From positions 434,001 to 498,000 of the forward strand of contig NZ_SUPW01000002.1 in assembly GCF_013337285.1 (NCBI RefSeq): a stretch of DNA of 64,000 nt, read 5' to 3'. The DNA is from Agrobacterium tumefaciens. Its GTDB lineage: Bacteria > Pseudomonadota > Alphaproteobacteria > Rhizobiales > Rhizobiaceae. The notes beneath the pieces were generated by a model. The model had not been told where the DNA came from and ran no database searches. It saw only the letters and a program-made list of their open reading frames with translations. A program made the translations under genes and the position numbers. Of the stretch, positions 56,926 to 64,000 are shown in pieces (position 1 is the first letter of the stretch; each line of letters begins with the position of its first letter).

Positions 56926-57759
56926 TTGCGTTCGTTTCAGGCCGGCAGATCGCCCCATATTTTCCTCGATGAAACCTCTGTTTTCGATATTGGTTCGTCT
57001 ATTGTCGATGGCATCGACATCGCGCCCGGCCGTGCCATTCCCGATGATGGCGATGCGCGTATCGACCACTCATTGGAAGGCTTCCTTTTCACCTGCGGTC
57101 CCGATCATATCCGCCATCCCGAGCCGATCGAGGGTGACGGGGAGGGGCGTCGCTATCCGTTGCATGGCTCCTTTTCCTCCCATCCCGCGACGATCATTGC
57201 CTTTGACGTTCATGAGACCAATGCATTGGCTCGCGTCGAGGTTCCCGTGAAGCTTGCCGATGGCGGGACTGCGCTGCTGGAGCGGACATGGCGCATCGAT
57301 GGCGAAAGCGGCGAAGTCAGCCTCGATGACCGGGTCGTCAACACTTCAGAGCGGCCGATTCCGGTCTTTCTCATGTATCACATGAATGTCGGTGCACGTC
57401 TGTTTGACGATGCCGTGCGGCTGGAAGGCGCGATGCTGGATGGAGGCGGCCATGGCTGGCGTTTCGGGGATGAACCGGGCACCGTCTTCTGCGTTCCCGC
57501 CGGCAATGATGAATGGGCGGAATTGCGGCTTGGTCCGATTGCGGCCATCGGCGGCAGGACGCTGACCGTGCGCTTTCGCTCGGAGACGCTGCCCTATCTG
57601 CAGATGTGGCGTAACCAGCAGGACCCGGCCAATGTGCTCGGCATCGAGCCGGTTTCGCATCGCTGGGTGGGGCGGACCGAGCTTGAGGCTGCCGGCGAGT
57701 TCAATATTCTCCAGCCGGGTGAAAGCCGCTCCTTCGGCCTGCGCTTTTCCATCCTTTGA
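56926..57759 (+). CDS. DUF4432 protein (aldose 1-epimerase-like fold)
   Basis: A 277-residue protein whose ordered pattern (SLEGFLFTCGPDHIRHPE, GRRYPLHGSFSSHPA, VFLMYHMNVGARLFDD, LPYLQMWRNQQDPANVLGIEPVSH) matches DUF4432 family proteins, related to galactose mutarotase; function unclear, perhaps sugar acid metabolism. Start is TTG with an unusually strong AGGAGAGG five bases before it. Confidence 0.8.
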   Translation: MRSFQAGRSPHIFLDETSVFDIGSSIVDGIDIAPGRAIPDDGDARIDHSLEGFLFTCGPDHIRHPEPIEGDGEGRRYPLHGSFSSHPATIIAFDVHETNALARVEVPVKLADGGTALLERTWRIDGESGEVSLDDRVVNTSERPIPVFLMYHMNVGARLFDDAVRLEGAMLDGGGHGWRFGDEPGTVFCVPAGNDEWAELRLGPIAAIGGRTLTVRFRSETLPYLQMWRNQQDPANVLGIEPVSHRWVGRTELEAAGEFNILQPGESRSFGLRFSIL

Positions 57760-57885
57760 ACGCCGTACCGAATGAACACGGCGCATCATTGACGCATGGG
57801 TTTTCAGCCCTTACATCGGATGCGGATTTCTAAGGATGGCGAGAGCGTGCCAGCGGCGCGGACGTCGGTTTCAGCGGAGGCAAAC

Positions 57886-58224
57886 ATGGATATCAGGCGT
57901 ATAGACGACGACTATTCGGTCACGGGACAGATCAGCGTCGCCGATCTGGATGAGGTCAAGACGCTCGGCTTCAAGTCGATCGTTTGCCACCGCCCTGATG
58001 GCGAAGAAGATGGCCAGCCGCTTTTTGCCGATATTGCCGAGCGTGCCGAGCAGCTTGGCCTCACCATCATGCATGTGCCGGTCGGCCGTTATGGCGTCGA
58101 TGCCGATGCCGTTGCCGGCATGGTGGATGCGCTGGACGAATTGCAGCGCCCGATGCTTGGCTATTGCCGTTCCGGCGCGCGCTCCACGGCGATCTACGAA
58201 AAGACCCATCACCTGCGCGGCTGA
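57886..58224 (+). CDS. TIGR01244-family phosphatase-like (Blh-type) protein
   Basis: A 112-residue protein starting MDIRRIDDDYSVTGQISVAD. Motif GYCRSGARSTAIYE is a CX5R-type loop like tyrosine phosphatases, and IVCHRPDGEEDGQP is typical of the family seen fused to beta-lactamase hydrolase-like (Blh) proteins. Possibly binds sulphide/persulphide or a phosphate ligand. GGAGG lies six bases before the ATG. Followed 49 bases later by the RidA-like gene. Confidence 0.85.
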   Translation: MDIRRIDDDYSVTGQISVADLDEVKTLGFKSIVCHRPDGEEDGQPLFADIAERAEQLGLTIMHVPVGRYGVDADAVAGMVDALDELQRPMLGYCRSGARSTAIYEKTHHLRG

Positions 58225-58273
58225 TTTTTCGCGCATCATTCTACTTTTAAATGCCAATCAACAGGAGTTTTCC

Positions 58274-58615
58274 ATGACCATCAAGCGTATCGAGCCAGGC
58301 AAGCGCATGAGCGGCGCCGTCGTTCACGGCAACACCGTTTATCTGGCCGGCCAGGTTGGCGAAGGCACCAGCGTGACGGAACAGAGCAAGTCGGCGCTGG
58401 CTGAAGTCGACCGCCTGCTGGCCGCTGCCGGTTCCGACAAGTCGAAGGTCCTGCAGACCATCATCTACCTCTCCGACATGTCCACCTTCGGCGAAATGAA
58501 CGCTGTCTGGGAAGGCTGGATCGACCCGGCAAACCCACCGGCCCGCGCCACCAGCGAAGCAGCGCTGGCAACGCCGGACTACAAGGTTGAATTCATCGTG
58601 ACCGCTGCTCTCTGA
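58274..58615 (+). CDS. RidA-family protein
   Basis: A 113-residue protein with the RidA/YjgF fold: GKRMSGAVVHGNTVYLAGQVGEG, QSKSALAEVDRLLAAAGSDKSKVLQTIIYLSDM and the PPARATSEAALATPDYKVEF region with the conserved Arg that binds the carboxylate in imine-hydrolysing members. It likely removes reactive enamines or imines. CAGGAG precedes the ATG; ends with a strong terminator. Confidence 0.9.
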   Translation: MTIKRIEPGKRMSGAVVHGNTVYLAGQVGEGTSVTEQSKSALAEVDRLLAAAGSDKSKVLQTIIYLSDMSTFGEMNAVWEGWIDPANPPARATSEAALATPDYKVEFIVTAAL

Positions 58616-58634
58616 GCAACGGTTTGATTTTCCA

Positions 58635-58672
58635 AAAAAGGCCGGATCGCGGAATGCGACCCGGCCTTTTTT
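58635..58672 (+). terminator. Terminator after the RidA-like gene
   Basis: Stem AAAAGGCCGG / CCGGCCTTTT with an internal ATCGC/GCGA part and a run of T. About 20 bases after the stop. Confidence 0.9.
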
Positions 58673-58696
58673 GATGGGAAATTCGAAACGCTCGTT

Positions 58697-58738
58697 TCGT
58701 CATCTTCGGGCTTGTCCAAGGAGCCCGAGCATGACGGA
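58697..58738. repeat. Partial RIME-like palindromic element
   Basis: A degenerate palindrome CGTCATCTTCGGGC ... GCCCGAGCATGACG, with mismatches, in the gap between the RidA and HugZ-like genes. Same family as 30385 and 59590. Confidence 0.6.
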
Positions 58739-58779
58739 GGAGAGGCGATTGTCCCAGGTTTGTGAATCGTTTGCGCCCT

Positions 58780-59544
58780 TCATTTCAGAAGCAAAGCGAG
58801 CGCCTTCTCAAACTGCTTAACCGTCTTCACCCGCTCCGCAAACCACAGCCGTGCCAGATCGTTGGCCGAGGCGAGGTCGATGCCATCCGGTTCGATTGAG
58901 GTGATTGTCCAGCGGCCGGTCTTTGCACCGGCGAGAACTGCTAACCGCGATGCTTCGCCCTTGATGGCGTTGAGGCGGGTCGCCTCGCTTTCCGCCGCCG
59001 CCATCAGCTCGTGCGCGCCTGACAGATCGGTGCGCAGATCGGCGGGCGTGATGTTGCTGGCATTGCGGGCCGGGCCGCCATTGATCTGCACGCCTTCCGT
59101 CCGCAGCCGGTAAAGCCTTGTGTCGGGAAGGGAGAGATAAAGTTTCGCTTTGGGGTAACGGGCAATGTAGCGCCTGATGGCGAGTGGCGTCTCATCGGGG
59201 CTGAGCTGCTCCACCTTGCCCACCAGCGTCAGCCGCGGCAGCGTGAGCGCGTCGCCCTTGCCGAATGGCGCAAGCGTCAGCGAGATGCGCGGGTCTGCCT
59301 CCATGTTGCGGGCATGCAGCGTCAGGCCGGCCGCGAAGAAAAACGGCGTGCCATCCGGCTCGATGCCGATATTGGTGGCGGTCGTATAGGGATAGCTGCT
59401 GACCGGATCGAGCGTGGCAAGTGCCGCCGTGCGGGATGTATGCAGGACATCACGGGCAACGCGCACGGCCTCGAAAGGCGCACCGGCCGAGGGCTCGATC
59501 TTCGCGCCGCGTGGGGTGATGACGGGAGGAGCAACGTCCGGCAT
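58780..59544 (-). CDS. HugZ-like pyridoxamine 5'-phosphate oxidase-fold protein
   Basis: A 254-residue protein with an N-terminal split-barrel flavin/haem-binding domain (VLHTSRTAALATLDPVSSYPYTTATNIGI, TPFFFAAGLTLHARNMEADPRISLTLAP) and a C-terminal DUF2470-like domain (MAAAESEATRLNAIKGEASRLAVLAGAKTGRWTITSIEPDGIDL). This matches the HugZ/haem-utilisation oxidase family. It may degrade or bind haem; pyridoxine role is less likely. Start 59544 has AGGA six bases upstream. Stands alone between repeat elements. Confidence 0.85.
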   Translation of the reverse strand: MPDVAPPVITPRGAKIEPSAGAPFEAVRVARDVLHTSRTAALATLDPVSSYPYTTATNIGIEPDGTPFFFAAGLTLHARNMEADPRISLTLAPFGKGDALTLPRLTLVGKVEQLSPDETPLAIRRYIARYPKAKLYLSLPDTRLYRLRTEGVQINGGPARNASNITPADLRTDLSGAHELMAAAESEATRLNAIKGEASRLAVLAGAKTGRWTITSIEPDGIDLASANDLARLWFAERVKTVKQFEKALALLLK

Positions 59545-59589
59545 GTCGTATCCTGAGTTAGTGGATGCTGAAAGAAGCGTAAAATCTCT

Positions 59590-59682
59590 CCACGTCATGC
59601 TCGGGCCTGTCCCGAGCATCTGCAACCGATCGATTTAGCGCAACGTGGTTTGATCCTCGGGACAGGCCCGAGGATGACGTCA
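59590..59682. repeat. Full-length RIME-like repeat element
   Basis: Two palindromes (ACGTCATGCTCGGG / CCCGAGCAT and GATCCTCGGG / CCCGAGGATGACGT) with a spacer of about 30 bases. Near-identical to the reverse complement of 30385-30480. Lies between the HugZ-like gene start and the thiamine-diphosphate enzyme 3' end. Confidence 0.8.
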
Positions 59683-59731
59683 AGCGAGCGTCAGGATTTA
59701 CACCATGCCGGAGGCATGTCCATGCGTTATG

Positions 59732-61381
59732 TCAGCTTTTTGTCCTGATCTGCGTCAGCGTGCGCGTCGGCGTGATTGCTTCCGGGTCCAGCTTCACTTC
59801 TATGATGGCCGGTTTGCCGCTTGCGCGCGCACGCTCGAAGGCGGCGGCGAAATCTTGCGTTCTTTCCACCGTTTCGCCGTGGCCGCCATAGGCTTTCGCA
59901 AAAGCGTTGAAATCCGGATTGACGAGATCGGTGCCGCTGACGCGGCCGGGATATTCCCGCTCCTGATGCATGCGGATGGTGCCGTAGGTGCCGTTATTCA
60001 CGAGGACCGTGATAATGGGCAGGCCATAACGCACGGCGGTGATGAATTCCTGCCCGTGCATCATGAAACAGCCGTCGCCGGCAAAGCAGATCACCTCACG
60101 CTCCGGGAAGAGATGCTTGGCAGCGACTGCTGCCGGCAGGCCGTAACCCATCGAGCCCGAGGTCGGGGCCGATTGCGTGTTGTAGCGGCGGAAGCGGTGG
60201 AAGCGGTGGACCCAGGTGGCATAATTGCCAGCGCCATTGGTGAAGATGGCGTCATCAGGCACATTGGCCTCGATCCACTCCATGATCGGACCCATCTGCA
60301 CCGCGCCGGGGCCTGTCTGCGGCGGCGTCGACCAGCTGAGGTAGGCCGCGTGCACGGCGGCCGTGCGGTCTGCCCAATCGTTGACCGAAAGCGAGACGGA
60401 GGCAAGGGCAGCGACGAAATCATCCGGTGCGGCGCAGATGGCGAGATCGGGGCGATAGACGCGGCCAAGCTCTTCGGCTTCCGGATAGATGTGAACGAGT
60501 TTCTGCGACGGGTAGGGAATGTCGAGCAGCGTATAACCGGAGGAGGGCATTTCGGAGAGGCGGCCACCGAGCAGCACCACGAGGTCGGCTTGCTTGATCT
60601 CCTTCGCCAGCGCCGGGTTGATACCGATGCCGACATCGCCAACATAGGAAGGGCTCAAGTGGTCGAACAGCATCTGGCGGCGGAAGGAGCAGCCGACGGG
60701 CAGATTGTGTTTTTCGGCGAAAGCCCCGAAAGTCGCGACACTCTCTTCCGACCAGCGTGTGCCGCCGATGATGAAGATCGGGCGTTTTGCCTCGCTCAGC
60801 ATTTTTGAGAAGGCGGTGATCTGCGACGGGCCGGGATGCGCTTCGACGGGCGTATAGGGTTTTGCTTCCGGCGCTTCGACCTCTTCCACCAGCATATCTT
60901 CGGGCAGCGTCAGAACCACCGGGCCGGGGCGTCCGGAGGTGGCGACGGCAAAGGCGCGGGTGACGAATTCGGGAATGCGGCGCGCATCGTCGATTTCGCC
61001 CACCCATTTGGCGAATTCGGTGAAGGCGCGGCGATATTCCACTTCCTGAAACGCCTCGCGCTCGCGGGCTTCGCGCTGCACCTGGCCGATGAACAGGATC
61101 ATCGGGATGGAATCCTGCCTTGCAATATGCAGGCCGGCCGAGGCGTTGGTGGCGCCCGGTCCGCGCGTCACCATGCAGATGCCGGGTTCACCCGTCAGCC
61201 GGCCCCATGTATCGGCCATCATGGCGGCGCCGCCTTCCTGGCGGCAGACCACGGTTTCGATGCCGCTTTCATAGAGCGCATCCAAAACCGCCAGATAGCT
61301 TTCGCCCGGAACGCAGGAAACGCGGGAGACGCCATTGGCCTTCAGCGCTTCGACAATCAGTTCTCCGCCCGTTCTTTTCAT
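59732..61381 (-). CDS. Thiamine-diphosphate-dependent enzyme (acetolactate synthase/IlvB-like)
   Basis: A 549-residue enzyme with three classic domains: PYR (TVVCRQEGGAAMMADTWGRLTG with catalytic Glu), central domain with IFIIGGTRWSEES, and PP (GDGCFMMHGQEFITAV ... NNGTYGTIRMHQ, the TPP/Mg motif GDG...NN). It could be acetolactate synthase-like, benzoylformate-like or oxalyl-CoA decarboxylase-like. Its start overlaps the preceding CoA-transferase gene by four bases (ATGA), so both work in one pathway. It lacks a small regulatory IlvN subunit gene beside it, arguing against biosynthetic ALS. Confidence 0.93.
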   Translation of the reverse strand: MKRTGGELIVEALKANGVSRVSCVPGESYLAVLDALYESGIETVVCRQEGGAAMMADTWGRLTGEPGICMVTRGPGATNASAGLHIARQDSIPMILFIGQVQREAREREAFQEVEYRRAFTEFAKWVGEIDDARRIPEFVTRAFAVATSGRPGPVVLTLPEDMLVEEVEAPEAKPYTPVEAHPGPSQITAFSKMLSEAKRPIFIIGGTRWSEESVATFGAFAEKHNLPVGCSFRRQMLFDHLSPSYVGDVGIGINPALAKEIKQADLVVLLGGRLSEMPSSGYTLLDIPYPSQKLVHIYPEAEELGRVYRPDLAICAAPDDFVAALASVSLSVNDWADRTAAVHAAYLSWSTPPQTGPGAVQMGPIMEWIEANVPDDAIFTNGAGNYATWVHRFHRFRRYNTQSAPTSGSMGYGLPAAVAAKHLFPEREVICFAGDGCFMMHGQEFITAVRYGLPIITVLVNNGTYGTIRMHQEREYPGRVSGTDLVNPDFNAFAKAYGGHGETVERTQDFAAAFERARASGKPAIIEVKLDPEAITPTRTLTQIRTKS

Positions 61382-62580
61382 GGCGTGGTGGTCCTTTCGA
61401 TGTTTTCCAGTTCGGCCAGCACCTGTGCCTGATGCTCTCCGAGCTTCGGGCTGGGGCGTTCATAGCGCAAGGGGGTTTGCGAGAGCACGATGGGGGTGCG
61501 AACGCCGGGAATGACGGTGCCGTCTTCCGCTTCAAGATCGACACGCAAGCCCCGCGCCTTGATCTGCGGATCGGCGAACATGTCTTCGATGGAATTGATC
61601 GGCCCGGCCGGCACGGCATTCTGCTCGCAGGTGTTCAGAAGATCGCGCTTGTACCATTTCAGCGTCTCGGTGGAAATGATCTGCCGGACTTCCACCTTAT
61701 GCGCCACGCGCGCCTTGTTGGTGGCGAAACGCTCGTCATCGGCAATCGCGCCGATGCCGAGGATGTTGCAGAGGCGGCGGAACTGGCCGTCATTGCCGAC
61801 CGCGAGGATCAGGAAACCATCGGCCGTCGGCACCACCTCATAGGGGGAAATATTGGGGTGGGCGTTGCCGAGCCGAACGGGCGGCTTGCCGGAAATCAGG
61901 TAGTTCATGTTCTGGTTGGCGAGCACGGCCGATTGCACATCAAGAAGCGCCATGTCGATATGCTGGCCTTCGCCTGACCGTAAGGCATGGATCAGCGCTG
62001 CCTGAATGGCTGTCACGGAATAGATGCCGGTGAAGATATCGGCAACCGCCACGCCCGCTTTCATCGGCTGGCCATCCGGTTCACCTGTTATCGACATGAA
62101 GCCCGACATGCCCTGTACGATATAGTCGTATCCGGCAAAATCGGCATAAGGCCCGGTCTGGCCGAAGCCGGTGATGGAGCAATAGATCAGCTTTGGATTA
62201 AGCGCTTTCAGGCTCTCGTAATCGAGGCCGTATTTGGCAAGCCCGCCGCGCTTGAAGTTTTCGATGACGACATCGGCGGTGCGCACCAGCCGGCGCACCA
62301 GCTCGCAGCCCTCAGGCGTCTTCAGATCGGCGACGATGGAGCGTTTGCCGCGATTGGTGGCGTGGTAATAGGCGGCGGAAAGGTTTTCGCCTTCCGCGTC
62401 TTCAACGAAGGGCGGTCCCCATGTGCGGGTGTCGTCGCCGCCTTCGGGGTTTTCCACCTTGATGACATCAGCGCCCATATCGGCCAGCATCTGCCCCGCC
62501 CAGGGTCCGGCCAGAACACGCGCCAGTTCGATGACGCGAATGCCTGATAGCGGCGGTTTCCTGTTCGGCATGTCGGTCAT
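61378..62580 (-). CDS. Class III CoA-transferase (CaiB/BaiF)
   Basis: A 400-residue protein. N-terminal motif GIRVIELARVLAGPWAGQMLADMGADVIKVENPEGGDDTR; catalytic Asp181 in AVADIFTG; central GFGQTGPYADFAGYDYIVQGMSG. This is the family of formyl-CoA and succinyl-CoA:dicarboxylate transferases. The pattern is close to succinyl-CoA:glutarate CoA-transferase. GGGGGACAG sits before the start at 62580. The stop overlaps the thiamine-diphosphate enzyme gene. Confidence 0.93.
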   Translation of the reverse strand: MTDMPNRKPPLSGIRVIELARVLAGPWAGQMLADMGADVIKVENPEGGDDTRTWGPPFVEDAEGENLSAAYYHATNRGKRSIVADLKTPEGCELVRRLVRTADVVIENFKRGGLAKYGLDYESLKALNPKLIYCSITGFGQTGPYADFAGYDYIVQGMSGFMSITGEPDGQPMKAGVAVADIFTGIYSVTAIQAALIHALRSGEGQHIDMALLDVQSAVLANQNMNYLISGKPPVRLGNAHPNISPYEVVPTADGFLILAVGNDGQFRRLCNILGIGAIADDERFATNKARVAHKVEVRQIISTETLKWYKRDLLNTCEQNAVPAGPINSIEDMFADPQIKARGLRVDLEAEDGTVIPGVRTPIVLSQTPLRYERPSPKLGEHQAQVLAELENIERTTTP

Positions 62581-62681
62581 CTGTCCCCCGGTATTGTCGG
62601 CCTGCCGGTTTATAGACCGCTCCTTGCCCCGCCGCATGTGATTTTATCTCATGGACTTATTCCGTTTCGGCAAAGACATCC

Positions 62682-63644
62682 TCAGCCGTTAACGACGCGG
62701 CCGCACCAGGCGGCGAAATCCGCCGCTACCGCCTGCCAGCCGATCTCGTTCAGCGTTTCGTGCCGCATGCCCTTGTAGATGGTGTGTTCGACATGGCTGA
62801 AGCCGGCTTGCCGAAACCGCTCTGCGAGCCAAACGATCTCCCTGCCGTCATTGGTAGCGGCGTCCTGGTCGCCGCTGACCAGCAAAAGCGGCAATGTCTT
62901 CGGCAGGCGTTCGATGAGTTTCGGGGCGCGATAGGAGAGTTCGAAGACGTCCTGCCACAGGGAAACGCTGGCCTCGAACTGGCAGAGCGGGTCTTCGACA
63001 TAGGCGTCCACTGCCAACCTGTCATGGCTCAGCCAGTCGGCATGGGTGCGCCTTTCCGGCATTTTTGCATTCCAGGCGCGGAAGGTGGCTTTCGGCAGGA
63101 TGGCGCTCGGCACATCGGAGCCTTTCAGCATTTTTTCAAGCCGCAGCACCACCTGTGCGAGACGACCCATCACGCCGGGATTGAGATTGGAATTCCAGAT
63201 CGACAGGCCATCGAAGGCATCCGGATGGCTGACGGCCGTGTTGAGCGCCACGAGGCCGCCCATGGAATGGCCGAACAATATTACCGGCAGGCCGGGGTGT
63301 CTTTCGCCGACCATCCGGCGCATCGCCATGACGTCGGCGACGACCTTTTCCGCACCATCTTTCCAGGCGAAGCGGCCGATCGGCGCATCCGCCGCTTTCG
63401 TGCGGCCGTGGCCACGATGGTCATGGGCATAGACCTCGAAACCCTGCTGCGACATGACGTCGGCAAAACGGCGGTAACGGCCGGCATGCTCCACGAGGCC
63501 ATGGCAGATCATCAGCACGCCGCGGGCCGGGGCGAGGGTGGAAGGCTGGTGGCGGAAGGCGATGGATGCGCCGGAGGGGGCGTCCAGCCTCTCTATCCCG
63601 CTGAAGGCGAAGTTATCCGTCGTCTCATTCATCATCTCACCCAT
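62682..63644 (-). CDS. Alpha/beta hydrolase, monoacylglycerol lipase/lysophospholipase-like
   Basis: A 320-residue hydrolase with nucleophile motif GHSMGGLVALN, an oxyanion-type HDHRGHGRT loop and a late catalytic segment LLLVSGDQDAATND then HETLNEIG. Matches serine aminopeptidase S33/monoacylglycerol lipase family. Probably cleaves a lipid ester. Three nearby ATG codons (63644, 63635, 63632) could start it; the last has GGTGAG just before it. Stands alone, divergent from ettA. Confidence 0.88.
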   Translation of the reverse strand: MGEMMNETTDNFAFSGIERLDAPSGASIAFRHQPSTLAPARGVLMICHGLVEHAGRYRRFADVMSQQGFEVYAHDHRGHGRTKAADAPIGRFAWKDGAEKVVADVMAMRRMVGERHPGLPVILFGHSMGGLVALNTAVSHPDAFDGLSIWNSNLNPGVMGRLAQVVLRLEKMLKGSDVPSAILPKATFRAWNAKMPERRTHADWLSHDRLAVDAYVEDPLCQFEASVSLWQDVFELSYRAPKLIERLPKTLPLLLVSGDQDAATNDGREIVWLAERFRQAGFSHVEHTIYKGMRHETLNEIGWQAVAADFAAWCGRVVNG

Positions 63645-63779
63645 CGTGTCATCACGCAGCTTGTCATAATCATGGGGTCATAATCGTGCCAGAGGTTGCC
63701 CCAAGGTCCTATTTACCCTACATAGCGGCAAATTTCCCGATACGTACTCTTAAAAATCCGATGTGGAGCATTCGCTACA

Positions 63780-64000
63780 ATGGCACGTCAATTCATCTAT
63801 CACATGGCTGGGCTGAACAAGTCCTATGGCGCGAAGAAGGTTCTGGAGAACGTCCATCTCTCCTTCTACCCCGATGCCAAGATCGGTATCCTCGGCCCGA
63901 ACGGCGCCGGTAAGTCGACCGTTTTGAAAATCATGGCCGGCCTCGACAAGGAATATACCGGTGAGGCCTGGCTCGCCGAAGGTGCGACGCTCGGTTATCT
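63780..64000 (+). CDS. ettA: Energy-dependent translational throttle protein EttA (3' end cut by window)
   Basis: 73 residues visible, beginning [20 protein letters not shown]. The opening matches EttA closely and is followed by [37 protein letters not shown] with Walker [10 protein letters not shown]. EttA is an ABC-F protein binding the ribosomal E site. The rest lies outside the window. Confidence 0.9.
   Translation, partial: MARQFIYHMAGLNKSYGAKKVLENVHLSFYPDAKIGILGPNGAGKSTVLKIMAGLDKEYTGEAWLAEGATLGY

Noticed and set aside
1..64000. CRISPR array, prophage or insertion sequence
   Set aside because: No regularly spaced repeats, integrase, transposase or phage structural gene was found; the only repeats are short palindromic elements and operator-like sites.

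Overview
The window looks like ordinary chromosomal DNA of an alphaproteobacterium of the Agrobacterium/Rhizobium group. Supporting signs are high GC coding sequence, dense GTG/TTG/ATG starts with GGAG-type ribosome sites, an rpoD and dnaG of alphaproteobacterial type, and an 850-residue bacteriophytochrome with chromophore Cys13 and a fused receiver that matches what I remember of Agrobacterium Agp2. Dispersed palindromic elements resembling rhizobial RIME repeats point the same way. I see no rRNA, CRISPR array, prophage or insertion sequence. About 57 protein genes and one tRNA are supported, and the genes at both window edges are cut.

Left part (1-16 kb): a UdgX-type uracil-DNA glycosylase fusion, a membrane diguanylate cyclase, a tiny two-gene unit with a ribbon-helix-helix protein, carB, a membrane LytTR regulator divergent from a small membrane protein, a zinc metallopeptidase, a chemoreceptor, a MATE exporter and carA. 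carA and carB lie on the same strand but about 7 kb apart. Then comes yqeY, a BrnT/BrnA toxin-antitoxin pair in reverse orientation, dnaG and rpoD (15-21 kb). The pair sits between yqeY and the dnaG-rpoD macromolecular synthesis genes.

Middle part (21-44 kb): a TonB-like DUF930 protein, the bathyphytochrome-type histidine kinase, several small envelope proteins, tRNA(CAU), a membrane-anchored phosphatase, an AGE-family sugar isomerase divergent from metH with a striking repeat/palindrome operator region, an MHS-family transporter, an AAA ATPase, and an ABC importer operon ending with a zinc alcohol dehydrogenase.

The most interesting block is 44.4-52.0 kb. A divergent RpiR-family regulator faces a five-gene operon: N-formylglutamate amidohydrolase-like hydrolase, ethanolamine-type APC permease, glutamine synthetase-like ligase, aldehyde dehydrogenase, iron alcohol dehydrogenase. 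Together these could import ethanolamine, cap it with glutamate, oxidise the alcohol to the acid, and hydrolyse gamma-glutamylglycine to glutamate and glycine. This would be a B12-independent ethanolamine route that does not need EutBC ammonia-lyase. It is an inference from gene content.

Right part (52-64 kb): an orphan ParA-like ATPase, a TetR/MFS exporter pair with matching palindromic operators before both genes, an L,D-transpeptidase, a DUF4432 protein, a TIGR01244 phosphatase-like protein with RidA, a HugZ-like flavin/haem-type protein, a class III CoA-transferase overlapping a thiamine-diphosphate enzyme, a lysophospholipase-like hydrolase and the start of ettA.
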